From a virus: a stretch of 39,235 bases of DNA. The DNA lies in the IMG/VR virus record IMGVR_UViG_3300038701_000590, positions 1 through 39,235 of that record, one strand, 5' to 3'. The notes under the pieces are model-generated. The model was given only the letters and a program-made list of their open reading frames with translations. It was not told where the DNA came from and did not search any database. Every line of letters begins with the position of its first letter. Positions within the stretch are counted from its first letter, which is position 1. Both the position numbers and the translations under genes were made by a program. Shown piece after piece: positions 27,993-36,713 of the stretch.

Positions 27993-28627
27993 TGATTGAC
28001 TGGTCCCGATACGCTGTTGGTGGCGCTGCGGCGCGCGAAGACAGCTTCACTGGTTTGCGTCCTGAAATGCAAGATCGCGTTGCCGCGATGTTGCAGGCTG
28101 CGGAGCAAGAATTGGGTCCGGGCGCCTTGCGCATTACATCTGCTTACCGTTCGCCGGAATTGCAGGCGCAGCTATATGCCGGCGCGCTTGAGCGTTACGG
28201 CTCGGAGGAAGAGGCGCGGCGATGGGTTGCGCCACCAGGAAGGTCGCAACACAATTTTGGCACCGCCGTTGACTTTGCAAATGCCGATGGTGGCTTGTTG
28301 CGCGATCCAAGCAGCCGCGAAGCACAATGGCTGCGCGAGAACGCTGCGCGCTTTGGGCTTGCTGTGCCGATGGATTGGGAGCCGTGGCAGGTTGAACTTG
28401 AAGGTGCGCGCAATCAGCCACTGCCTGCGTCTTACGATGATTTTCAGCTTCCAGATCAAACATCGCCTCTCGCGCCCCCGGCGCCGCAAGCTGGCGAAAT
28501 GCAAGGCATGGCAAGCGGCTATCAGCCGCCGCGTGATGTGAATGATCTTTACACCGAGCGCGAGCAGATTGACCCGCTTTCGTTCTACAATCCGTTCGAA
28601 ATTGCGGAGAGGTTCCGACTGCAATGA
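27992..28627 (+). CDS. Virion-associated M15-like peptidase with altered zinc ligand
   Basis: 211 residues. ITSAYRSP (48-55), SQHNFGTAVDFA (85-96; H87 and D94) and EPWQVE (130-135) mark the VanY/M15 metallopeptidase fold, which cuts peptidoglycan peptides. The third zinc ligand is normally His in the PWH motif; here it is Gln133. The C-terminal 75 residues are a proline-rich extension likely used for virion attachment. It lies among tail and ejection genes, so it may help local wall penetration during DNA entry, or be a catalytically changed binder. Confidence 0.7.
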   Translation: MIDWSRYAVGGAAAREDSFTGLRPEMQDRVAAMLQAAEQELGPGALRITSAYRSPELQAQLYAGALERYGSEEEARRWVAPPGRSQHNFGTAVDFANADGGLLRDPSSREAQWLRENAARFGLAVPMDWEPWQVELEGARNQPLPASYDDFQLPDQTSPLAPPAPQAGEMQGMASGYQPPRDVNDLYTEREQIDPLSFYNPFEIAERFRLQ

Positions 28628-29181
28628 CCAACCTTGCCGAAACAATCGAAATTTGCGATACTGGCGGCGCTGAGACGATAGCCCGCCAGCAGGCATGTTC
28701 CGCAGAGGGCGAGCCGGTGCAGATCAATCACGAAATCGCGGTAACGACGTCGCTGGATCAGATCGAAGCGATGATGCTTGCTGCGCCGCAAATTGATTGC
28801 CCTGTTCAGCATCACTTCGGCGTCGGCATTTACATGCGCGAGGCGTTCCTGCCCGCTGGCACCTATGTCATGGGACATGCCCACAAAGACGAGCACATGA
28901 ACATCATGCTCAAGGGCAAGATGGCGGTCATCGTCAACGGCGAGGCCAAAGTGATCGAGGGGCCATACATCTTCACGGGCCAGCCCGGTCGCAAGTTTGC
29001 CTACATCATTGAGGATACGGTTTTCGTGAACGCTTATGCGACTGAAGAAACCGACATCGATAAGCTGGAAGAAATGTATGTGGACAAAAGCGATGCCTGG
29101 CATGACACGCATCAGCAGGCTTTGAATATGCAGGCGATTGACGCTGCCGTTCACAAATACCTTGGGGGATCGTTCTCATGA
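28624..29181 (+). CDS. Cupin-domain phage protein
   Basis: 185 residues. The cupin core at about 66-140 contains GTYVMGHAHKDEHMNIMLKG, that is G-x5-HxH-x3-H-x6-G, the cupin motif 1 with His in place of Glu, and a second motif GPYIFTGQPGRKFAYI. Metal binding is therefore possible. Similar proteins occur among virion genes in podophages. No substrate can be inferred. ATGA overlaps at both ends. Confidence 0.72.
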   Translation: MTNLAETIEICDTGGAETIARQQACSAEGEPVQINHEIAVTTSLDQIEAMMLAAPQIDCPVQHHFGVGIYMREAFLPAGTYVMGHAHKDEHMNIMLKGKMAVIVNGEAKVIEGPYIFTGQPGRKFAYIIEDTVFVNAYATEETDIDKLEEMYVDKSDAWHDTHQQALNMQAIDAAVHKYLGGSFS

Positions 29182-29867
29182 GCTGGGTCGCAGCAGCCGT
29201 CGTCGGCAGCACCGTTGTCAGTGGCGCAATTCAATCTAGATCGGCAAGCAAAGCAGCAGATGCGCAGACAGCTTCTGCCGAGGCTGGGATTGAGGAGCAG
29301 CGCCGCCAGTTTGATGCGGTCCAAGAACTGCTGGCTCCATTCGTCGGCGCAGGGACGACGGCGCTTGGGCAACAGGCCGCGCTTGTCGGCGTTGAGGGGC
29401 CAGAAGCGCAGCGAGCGGCCATTCAGGCGATTGAGCAGGGGCCGGAGTTTCAGGCGCTGACCCGTCAGGGCGAAGAGGCGATCTTGCAGAGCGCAGCGGC
29501 GACCGGCGGCTTGCGTGGCGGCAACATTCAAGGTGCGCTGGCGCAGTTTCGCCCGCAAATCCTCTCTGGGTTGATTGAGCAACAATATGGGCGGCTCGGA
29601 GGCTTGGCGGAGATGGGGCAGGCATCTGCTGCTGGTCAAGCGGCCTTTGGTCAGCAGACCGGCGCAAACATCTCCAACCTGATGCAGCAGCAGGGCGCGG
29701 CCCAAGCGGGATCGGCTCTGGCCCAAGGGCAGGCTTGGGGGAACGTCCTCGGCAGCGTCGGCACGCTTGCTGGTCGTGGCATGGCATATCAAGGCTTCAC
29801 GCCTCAAGGCGCTTCTGCGCCTCTGACATTTGGTCAGGGCATGTTCTACGGCGGAGGGCGGTTCTGA
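29178..29867 (+). CDS. Ejection protein 1, P22 gp7-like (DNA transfer protein p32 type)
   Basis: 229 residues. The N-terminus (MSWVAAAVVGSTVVSGAIQS) is a hydrophobic glycine/alanine helix able to enter membranes, followed by RSASKAADAQTASAEAG and many Gly/Ala/Gln helices. This matches short internal virion proteins annotated as DNA transfer protein p32. It heads a run of three such genes as in P22 (7, 20, 16). Ejected into the cell to form the DNA channel. Confidence 0.72.
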   Translation: MSWVAAAVVGSTVVSGAIQSRSASKAADAQTASAEAGIEEQRRQFDAVQELLAPFVGAGTTALGQQAALVGVEGPEAQRAAIQAIEQGPEFQALTRQGEEAILQSAAATGGLRGGNIQGALAQFRPQILSGLIEQQYGRLGGLAEMGQASAAGQAAFGQQTGANISNLMQQQGAAQAGSALAQGQAWGNVLGSVGTLAGRGMAYQGFTPQGASAPLTFGQGMFYGGGRF

Positions 29868-31327
29868 TGGTCAGGCCAATTGATTACACGATGGACGTTT
29901 TGAACCCGATTGAGGGCATGCTGCGCGGCTACTCTCTTGGGCGGCAAGACATCGAGCAGCGCCAAGTGATGCAAGAGCGCGAGCAGGTCATGGGCATTCG
30001 CGGCCAGCAGGAGGCCCGAGCGCAGCAGCAGGAGGCCCGAGCACAACAGCAGTTTGAGGCACAGCAGGCGGCAGCGGCTCGCAAGCGCGCCCAGGCGGCG
30101 GCGATGCAAGACCAACTGATGGGCCTGCGATCAATGGCTCTTGAAGGAAAGCTGACGTCAGAAGCGCTTGATCAGTTTGCCTTGGCAAACGCATCGACGT
30201 TTGATGAGTTCCGCAGCGCTTTTCAAAACCTTTCAGAACCGCGTCGGCAAGAAACCACTCAATTCAATTTGCAGCTTAACTCCAGCTTGCTTCGCGGCAA
30301 CACCGACGTGGCCATGAGCATGCTGGACACGCGCATTGCGGCTGCGGAGAACGCGGGGACGCCTGAAGCTATGCGAGAAGCCGCTGCGTTGAAGGCTGTC
30401 CGAAGCGAGATAGAACTTGATCCGGTTGGTTTTGCTGGCGCCAATCTTGCAAACATGGCGGCGCAAGGGGCGATTGACAGCACGACGGCAAAGACATTTT
30501 TGGATAGCGTTGGGCAGGGTGAAGCGGTTTCGCCAATCGGCAAATTGCGCGCTGACCTTGACGCCGGTCGAATTACGCAGGAAGAGTTTGATGCTGCTAC
30601 TGCAGAAAAAGGTCCGCTTGTTCAAAACATAATTGGCGATAGTGAGAGCACGCTCGCAAAAGAGCTTGCTAAGGGTCAAGCAACATCCATCAATGAAACA
30701 ATTGACATCGGATCGTCGGCTTCCAGAAATATTGTGGAAATTGATAATCTTGAAAATATTTTGTCTGATGTTGCAACAGGAACAGGAGCTTCTGTTAAAG
30801 CCTATCTTGGTCGATATGGTATTGCAACAGAGGGTCTAGATCTCATTCAAGCTGCAGAAGCTGCAATCAATCGGCTTGTTCCGGCGCAGCGCCCTCCTGG
30901 GTCTGGCACAATGTCTGACGCTGACTTGGAATTGTTCAAGCGCTCTCTTCCTTCGCTGATAAACCAGACTGGCGGCAACCAGAAAATCATCGATACGATC
31001 CGTGCAATCAACGAATACGATGTTGCTCGCGCTATCATCGCTGGAAAAGTTTCTGATTGGGTGCTTACACCTAAAGAGGAACGTAAAGAATTAGAGGCTC
31101 AAGGTGTTATTATTAATCCATCAGATGGCCGAAAAGCTATGATGGAAATTCCGAACCCGCTTGAGGGTTTCAAAGCACCGCAAGGCGGAACTGCTCCTGC
31201 TGGCGGCGCACCTGCGCCCGCTGGCGATCAAAAGGCAGCATTTATGGCCGACCCGCGCGTGCAGGCATTGCCGGAAGCCCAGCGTGAGGTTGCGTGGGAG
31301 ATTTATCAACAGCAGGTGAGCGAGTAA
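29867..31327 (+). CDS. Ejection protein 2, P22 gp20 position
   Basis: 486 residues from ATG 29867 (TGATG); a longer upstream frame overlaps the previous gene and is not used. The first 90 residues are Gln/Ala/Arg-rich with a tandem EARAQQQ repeat (about 45-60), then helices, a mid domain (LEGKLTSEALDQF), and a C-terminal domain with QRPPGSGTMSDADLELFKRS, common in phage internal proteins. Bases 30600-31150 are clearly richer in A/T than both sides, suggesting domain exchange. Confidence 0.68.
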   Translation: MVRPIDYTMDVLNPIEGMLRGYSLGRQDIEQRQVMQEREQVMGIRGQQEARAQQQEARAQQQFEAQQAAAARKRAQAAAMQDQLMGLRSMALEGKLTSEALDQFALANASTFDEFRSAFQNLSEPRRQETTQFNLQLNSSLLRGNTDVAMSMLDTRIAAAENAGTPEAMREAAALKAVRSEIELDPVGFAGANLANMAAQGAIDSTTAKTFLDSVGQGEAVSPIGKLRADLDAGRITQEEFDAATAEKGPLVQNIIGDSESTLAKELAKGQATSINETIDIGSSASRNIVEIDNLENILSDVATGTGASVKAYLGRYGIATEGLDLIQAAEAAINRLVPAQRPPGSGTMSDADLELFKRSLPSLINQTGGNQKIIDTIRAINEYDVARAIIAGKVSDWVLTPKEERKELEAQGVIINPSDGRKAMMEIPNPLEGFKAPQGGTAPAGGAPAPAGDQKAAFMADPRVQALPEAQREVAWEIYQQQVSE

Positions 31328-33501
31328 TGGCGGACCTTGATCCTATCGCGCTGGCAACGGCAATTGCTGAAGCACAATCCAAAGCCGAAAAGCCTGGCGT
31401 CTTGTCTCGCCTATGGACTTCCATCGCGGGGTCTGATGCAGACCCAACAATCCCTGCAATGGTTGATGCCCGTCTTGGGCTTCCGCCTGCGAAGTCAGCA
31501 CAAATGACAGCTTTGCTGGCGACAACGCGCAGCCCAGATCGGCTTCGCAGCGGCATTGCCAAGATTGAGCCAGATGCTGAATTTGGTGAAGACGATGCAG
31601 GTCGCTTGTTCGCGGTGCTTCCTGTGTATCGTGAAGGCAAAAAGACCGGTCAGTTCTCGCGGGTATATCCAAACGAGCCGGGCCTTGGCCTGACAGAAGC
31701 CATGCAGGCGTCTGGGGCCGTGGCGATGGCAACGCCTGTGGGGCGCGGGCTGCGCGCTCTGGGTGTGCCGACAACGGGTGCAGCTGGCGCTGCCGCCATT
31801 GGCGCGACAGAGGCTGCCTTGGTCGAGGGCGCAAGTTCAAGCCTGACGGGTGCGCCGTTTCAGGTGACTGACATTCCTCTCGGCGCTGCTGGCGGTGTTG
31901 CTGGTGAAAAGCTGTTTAATGTGGTCGGGTCACTTGTTTCTGCAGCGCGGCGATCTGGTCCTGAAGCTATTATTGGCCCTGATGGCAGGCTTTTGCCGGG
32001 GCCAGCGCGATTTGTTGAGCAGGCTGGTCTAAACCCGGATCAGGTGACAGAGGCGGTCGCGCGAGAAATACAGAAGCAGGTGCGATCCGGCATCGAGCCA
32101 GAAGCGGCGGCCGTTTCGGCAATGTCTCGTGGGCTTCCAGTTGAAGTCCCAATGACCAGGGGGCAAGTCACGGGCAGCAAAAGCCAGCAGCTTGCCGAGG
32201 ACGTCATGGCCAGCGGAGGCATGGGCGGCGTTGCTGAGCAGAGAATGGGCGAGTTCCGCGCGGGGCAACAAGAGGCGTTGCGCGAAAACATCGGGGCTAT
32301 TGCCGAAGGGCTGGCACCCGGCACGACGCCGATCAGCAAGGGCGAAGGCGGGGCGCTTGCTCAGGATGCTTTGGTTGCGGCGAGAGCGGGCGATCAGGCG
32401 CGCGCCAATGAACTTTATGCGCAGGCCCGGTCTTCTGGGTTTGCGGCTGTTGAGCCACAAGAAGCGCTGCGCATCACAGATGCGGCTCGCTCAACCTATC
32501 GAGAGGGTTTTGACCCGATCACTGCGCCGAAGATGGACCAGCTTCTTCTGCGGCTTGACGAAATCATGGAAAATGGCGGCGATGTTCAGTCACTGCAGAC
32601 TTGGCGTCGTCAGGTCAGCAACCTGCGATCGGGCGAGCCTGATGTCGAAGGCGCTGCCGCTGGCGCTGTTCTTCGCCAGTTTGATGAACAGTTGAAAGAT
32701 GCTGTCGATAATCAGCTTTTGATCGGCGACCAAGCCGCGGTTGACGCTTGGCAAAACGCGATCCGAAATTACGCTGAGTATGCCAGCACATGGAAAGATC
32801 GCGGCGGCATCCTGAACCTGCTGACGGAACAAACGACCCGTGACGGACAGCGTCAGTTGAGAGTTCCACCCGAAAGCGCTGCAAACGCGATCTTCACAAT
32901 GACGGCATCGGGTCTGGCGAGAAAAACAGGCCTGCCCAGAGACTTGCTGACGTTGAAAAGCCAGCTTCGAGAGCCCGAGTGGAACGCTCTGCGCCAAGAG
33001 GCATTCACAAGGCTGATGGACACAACTCGCGGGGCGTTTCGCGGGGGCGAGCGGCAGTTCTCGGGCGTGACGTTTAAAAAGGCATTGGAAAACCTGCGGA
33101 ATGACAACCCCGGCGTTATGAACGCGCTGTTTACCAGAGACGAACAGGCGCTGTTCAGCCAGTTTGCTGACGTGGCAGCCCGCGCGACGAACGTGGCGAT
33201 CAACGCTTCGAACACCGCGAACACTGCGGCGGGTCTGATCCCAAGGATTGCATCCGCAATGGCCGCCACCGGTCCGGGCCAGTTTGCGATCAACAACTTC
33301 TTGGCAAAAGCCATTCAGCTGCCGTTCGGGGCCGCCAGGGCCGCGTCTGCAACGGCACAGCGAAATGCGCCTCGGCAGATCGTCGGCACGCCCAGAGCCG
33401 GTGCTGTGGGGGCAGGAACGGGGGCTGCGCTGTCGCAAGAGGAAGAACTTGGGCCGCGCATCCCAATCACTGGCCGCATGACGGTTGGTGGCCCGCAATG
33501 A
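31327..33501 (+). CDS. Ejection protein 3, P22 gp16 position
   Basis: 724 residues from ATG 31327 (TAATG). Largely helical and Ala/Gly-rich, with no lysozyme motif seen. About residues 120-190 are hydrophobic and glycine-rich (TPVGRGLRALGVP, AAGAAAIGATEAALVEG), and the C-terminal part has helical blocks such as QFADVAARATNVAINASNTA. Third and longest of the ejection-type genes; it probably crosses or lines the host envelope during DNA entry. Assignment rests on position, length and composition. Confidence 0.65.
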   Translation: MADLDPIALATAIAEAQSKAEKPGVLSRLWTSIAGSDADPTIPAMVDARLGLPPAKSAQMTALLATTRSPDRLRSGIAKIEPDAEFGEDDAGRLFAVLPVYREGKKTGQFSRVYPNEPGLGLTEAMQASGAVAMATPVGRGLRALGVPTTGAAGAAAIGATEAALVEGASSSLTGAPFQVTDIPLGAAGGVAGEKLFNVVGSLVSAARRSGPEAIIGPDGRLLPGPARFVEQAGLNPDQVTEAVAREIQKQVRSGIEPEAAAVSAMSRGLPVEVPMTRGQVTGSKSQQLAEDVMASGGMGGVAEQRMGEFRAGQQEALRENIGAIAEGLAPGTTPISKGEGGALAQDALVAARAGDQARANELYAQARSSGFAAVEPQEALRITDAARSTYREGFDPITAPKMDQLLLRLDEIMENGGDVQSLQTWRRQVSNLRSGEPDVEGAAAGAVLRQFDEQLKDAVDNQLLIGDQAAVDAWQNAIRNYAEYASTWKDRGGILNLLTEQTTRDGQRQLRVPPESAANAIFTMTASGLARKTGLPRDLLTLKSQLREPEWNALRQEAFTRLMDTTRGAFRGGERQFSGVTFKKALENLRNDNPGVMNALFTRDEQALFSQFADVAARATNVAINASNTANTAAGLIPRIASAMAATGPGQFAINNFLAKAIQLPFGAARAASATAQRNAPRQIVGTPRAGAVGAGTGAALSQEEELGPRIPITGRMTVGGPQ

Positions 33502-33554
33502 ACCTATCCAACACCCCGCATTTCGTGGTAAAAAACACGCGAGAGGAACGATAA

Positions 33555-34397
33555 ATGGCCCTGACGCAACTCGCACCGCCCTATCCGATCTTCACCGATC
33601 GAGACGGATCGCCGCTCGACGCGGGGTTTCTCTATTTCGGCGTCGCTGGCCTCAATCCTGAAACCAATCCGATCCAGGTTTATTACGACATCAACCTGAC
33701 GCAACCCGCTGCCCAGCCTCTGCGCACGTCCAACGGATATGTGATGCGCAACGGCGCGCCTGCGCTGATCTATGCCGACGCGCAGTTTTCGGTGACGGTG
33801 CGAGACAAGAACAGCCAGCTTGTGATCTACAGCCCGGTTGGGTTTGGCGTTGCACCTGGTTCGGCTGCGGCTGGTGGAACTTCTTCTTTGTCTTACGACA
33901 CTTTTGTCGGTGACGGCACAACCGTTAATTACACGCTCACCGGCGCTGTGCTTGTTGGATCGGCCGCTGATGTTTTCATCGATGGCGTCTACCAGTCCAA
34001 GGACAACTATTCGATCACCGGCGGTGTCTTAACGTTCAGCACCGCTCCGCCGCTTCTGTCGGAAATCGAAGTGGTCGCGGCCAGCGTAAACAATCTTGGC
34101 GGCACAAATGCAAGCAGCGTGGTTTTCAACGCCGGGCTTTCTGGATCAATTAACCGCACCGCAGAAGCCAAGATGGCAGAGATGCCTTCGGTTCTGGATT
34201 TCGGCGCAACTGGTGACGGCGTGACGGACGACACGGCGGCTTTCAACGCAGCCTGGTCGGCCACTGCTCCGCAGGCGGTCTATGTGCCAGCGGCATCTTA
34301 TGCGATCACCGGCACCGTGACAGGCAAGTTCTTTTCATTCGGCGTGGTGACCGTGGTCGGCGGAACCGTGACCACAATCACCAACCTAGTGCCTTAA
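33555..34397 (+). CDS. Tailspike-like adaptor with head-binding domain
   Basis: 280 residues. Residues 8-100 (PYPIFTDRDGSPLDAGFLYF, then PIQVYYD and TSNGYVMRNGAPALIYAD) match the P22-tailspike-type virion-binding domain. A small beta domain (FVGDGTTVNYTL, DVFIDGVYQSKDNY) follows. Then comes the pectate-lyase-superfamily entry motif VLDFGATGDGVTDDTAAFNA, but the beta helix that should follow is missing: only about 45 residues remain. It may dock the separate spike encoded at 35007. GAGAGGAACGATAA sets the start. Confidence 0.75.
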   Translation: MALTQLAPPYPIFTDRDGSPLDAGFLYFGVAGLNPETNPIQVYYDINLTQPAAQPLRTSNGYVMRNGAPALIYADAQFSVTVRDKNSQLVIYSPVGFGVAPGSAAAGGTSSLSYDTFVGDGTTVNYTLTGAVLVGSAADVFIDGVYQSKDNYSITGGVLTFSTAPPLLSEIEVVAASVNNLGGTNASSVVFNAGLSGSINRTAEAKMAEMPSVLDFGATGDGVTDDTAAFNAAWSATAPQAVYVPAASYAITGTVTGKFFSFGVVTVVGGTVTTITNLVP

Positions 34398-34407
34398 GGA
34401 GGCGATC

Positions 34408-34983
34408 ATGACGATCAGGCAGCAAGGCGGCATCTTCGGTCGTAACCCAACATTCAACAACGTGACCGCTGACCAGATTAACAGCAACGGAGCAGTTATT
34501 GCTGCTGGCGCTGGTTCATTCGGGGACGATGTAAATATCAATGGTGACATTATTCTTGCCAACGGCAAAGGCATTGACTTCTCGGCTACATCAGGAACAG
34601 GCACAAGCGAACTGTTCGATGACTATGAAGAGGGGACGTGGACGCCTGTCGATGCGAGCGGAACATTGGGCGCTGCACTTGCGTTTGCGGTAGGAAATTA
34701 TTCGAAAATTGGCAGAATGGTATTTGCCTCATTCATGATTACTTATCCAGCAAGCGCTAATACAAACACCGCATCACTAGGAGGGCTTCCGTTTTTATCA
34801 ATGACGGGAAACCAAACTGGCGGAAGCGCAATCACATATACAGATTTTGGCTCGTTCATTTCAGTCCTAAATTCGGCTGGCGGTTCCACAGCGCTTCTCT
34901 GCAATGCCTCTGGCGCATTTTTAACAAATGCAAATATGTCAGGTAAAATAATTAGAGGCACAGTGTCTTATATGACAGCCTAA
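34408..34983 (+). CDS. Tail-fibre-like protein, 191 residues
   Basis: FGRNPTFNNVTADQINSNGA, GDDVNINGDIILANGKGIDF and ELFDDYEEGTWTPV form the repeated strand pattern and the hallmark segment of many phage tail-fibre ends. The last half is a beta domain (GRMVFASFMITYP, GKIIRGTVSYMTA) that may be the receptor tip. DNA here is poorer in G+C than in the head genes. AAGGAGGCGATC precedes the start. Confidence 0.72.
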   Translation: MTIRQQGGIFGRNPTFNNVTADQINSNGAVIAAGAGSFGDDVNINGDIILANGKGIDFSATSGTGTSELFDDYEEGTWTPVDASGTLGAALAFAVGNYSKIGRMVFASFMITYPASANTNTASLGGLPFLSMTGNQTGGSAITYTDFGSFISVLNSAGGSTALLCNASGAFLTNANMSGKIIRGTVSYMTA

Positions 34984-35006
34984 TAACCAAAACTCAGGAG
35001 TGTGAT

Positions 35007-36419
35007 ATGACACTAACTAAAGTTCCTCAGGTCATGCAAAAGGACGCCCCTATTAGCGTCCTCGACTACAGGTCTCTTGCCACGACTGTGACGGCAAAAA
35101 GTCCTAGCAACCCAGCAAGTCATCTTTTCACCAGCTTTTTAAGCTGGAAGCTGCCTATTCAGGCTGCACTTGACGAAGCCTTTAACCGTGGCGGCGGAAC
35201 GGTAATCTTGCCGAAAAACTCTGTCCCTTACTACATCGACGACTTCGTGACCGTTAAATCTAATACCACGTTAGTCTGCGAGGACTGGATTGTCCTTGCG
35301 GATTATACAAGCCTTGGGGGATCGTTTGTTGTCGATGGTGACAACATTTTGGTTCAAAACCTGCTGCTTGATAACAGCAACATCTTTGCTGGTGGTTCGG
35401 GTGAAAACGGGATCAACCCTAACGGCTCTAGCATCACTTTCATCGGAGGCTATGTTAAGAACTGCCAGAGGGGTGGCGTGTCTCCATTTGATGGCGGTAA
35501 GGGTATTCAAGTAGAATCTGGTGACAGCTACGACATATCCGTAACAGACATGACGTTTGACAACTGCTTCATGGCTATGTCTACGCAACGTAGCTATTCA
35601 GTGGTGCCTCCATATCGGGGCATTGTCTATAACAGCATTGTTGCATTCGATTGCGACATCTTCTTTTTTGTCAAGCAGGTGGATGGGCCACAGGATGTAA
35701 CTGGTCTGCAGCACGCCATATCTTTAAGCAACTTTTACGCACGAGACTGCGGGGTTGTTGGCGATGTTGACGGCGGAGGCGTTGTAGATGACGGGGTGTT
35801 CCAGCTTTCCCGTGCTGCGAATGTTGTTGTGGCAAATGGGATTGTCACCACTGCGGCTTCTGTCGGAACGCCACCTCTTATTAGGGGCAACCATTCGGCC
35901 TGCACTTTTAGCAACATTCAGTTCTTTTCCGATTGCGACAGAGTTATTGATATTGACCCAACGTATTATGCCCCCGACGCAAGCCAGCCAAACAGCAACA
36001 ACCGCTATGATATTATGGTGCTTGGGCAGGTTGATATGCTTGTCGATGCTTCTGCGACTACACCAAACAGAACAATCCAGAATTGCTTCGGAAGTTTTCA
36101 GTGCGAAAACGATGTAACAACGGCTTGGTTTGGCTTTGAAATGAGAAATGGCGTATCTGCCTTTGACCTTACTCAGGGAAGCAAAACGTGTCGTGCAGTT
36201 ACGAATGTTAATTTCAACACTCAGCTTGTAAACCCTAAGAAGTTTTCGGAACTTGAAGTATCTTCTGACATGATCTTCTCGCAATTCCTGAACCCAAGCG
36301 ACGTAAGGTTCGTACCCAAACCAGCCGCCAGCGCACGAAACAACTCAGTTTATGTAGACATCGGCACAGGAAAACTGACATTCAAAGATAGCGGTGGCAC
36401 AATCCACGCTCTCTACTAA
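35007..36419 (+). CDS. Beta-helix tailspike
   Basis: 470 residues without a virion-binding domain. SVLDYRS, IQAALDEAFNRGGGTVILPK and YYIDDFVTVKSNTTLVCEDW are the usual opening of a right-handed beta helix of the pectate-lyase type, followed by rungs with repeated N/G/D turns (VDGDNILVQNLLLDNS). The C-terminus (NNSVYVDIGTGKLTFKDSGG) is a domain seen on many spikes. Likely a receptor-binding or polysaccharide-degrading spike. The low G+C compared with head genes fits horizontal exchange of host-range genes. CAGGAGTGTGAT sets the start. Confidence 0.75.
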   Translation: MTLTKVPQVMQKDAPISVLDYRSLATTVTAKSPSNPASHLFTSFLSWKLPIQAALDEAFNRGGGTVILPKNSVPYYIDDFVTVKSNTTLVCEDWIVLADYTSLGGSFVVDGDNILVQNLLLDNSNIFAGGSGENGINPNGSSITFIGGYVKNCQRGGVSPFDGGKGIQVESGDSYDISVTDMTFDNCFMAMSTQRSYSVVPPYRGIVYNSIVAFDCDIFFFVKQVDGPQDVTGLQHAISLSNFYARDCGVVGDVDGGGVVDDGVFQLSRAANVVVANGIVTTAASVGTPPLIRGNHSACTFSNIQFFSDCDRVIDIDPTYYAPDASQPNSNNRYDIMVLGQVDMLVDASATTPNRTIQNCFGSFQCENDVTTAWFGFEMRNGVSAFDLTQGSKTCRAVTNVNFNTQLVNPKKFSELEVSSDMIFSQFLNPSDVRFVPKPAASARNNSVYVDIGTGKLTFKDSGGTIHALY

Positions 36420-36458
36420 TGCGGCTCGCCCGTGGACAGTCCAGCCAAGGAGGTAAAC

Positions 36459-36713
36459 ATGGCACTGACTAAGACAACGACCAACGACAAGATCGAGGTT
36501 CTGCAACTGGCAGCGGGTTATCCTGTCGTGCAGGTCCGCACGGCCACCATCATCGCAGAGGATGGCGTGGAGATCAGCCGCACTTTCCATCGGCATGTGC
36601 TGCCGCCTGACGCCGATCTGTCGGCAGAGGCTGCTGATGTGCAGGCGATTGCTGCCTCGGTGTTTACGGACGCAGCCAAGGCGGCGTATGCTACCGCGCA
36701 GGAGGAAGCGTGA
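36459..36713 (+). CDS. Unknown small protein, 84 residues
   Basis: MALTKTTTNDKIEVLQLAAG begins a beta-rich first part (VVQVRTATIIAEDGVEISRT) and ends in an Ala-rich helix. The perfect site AAGGAGGTAAAC precedes ATG 36459. This type of protein follows tail genes in many phages; structural role likely but not shown. Ends in TGATG with the next gene. Confidence 0.6.
   Translation: MALTKTTTNDKIEVLQLAAGYPVVQVRTATIIAEDGVEISRTFHRHVLPPDADLSAEAADVQAIAASVFTDAAKAAYATAQEEA

Noticed and set aside
33498-33554. 18-codon frame coupled to ejection protein 3
   Set aside because: ATGA overlap is present, but the peptide has no recognisable feature and the segment is better explained as leader and ribosome-binding site of the tailspike-adaptor gene.
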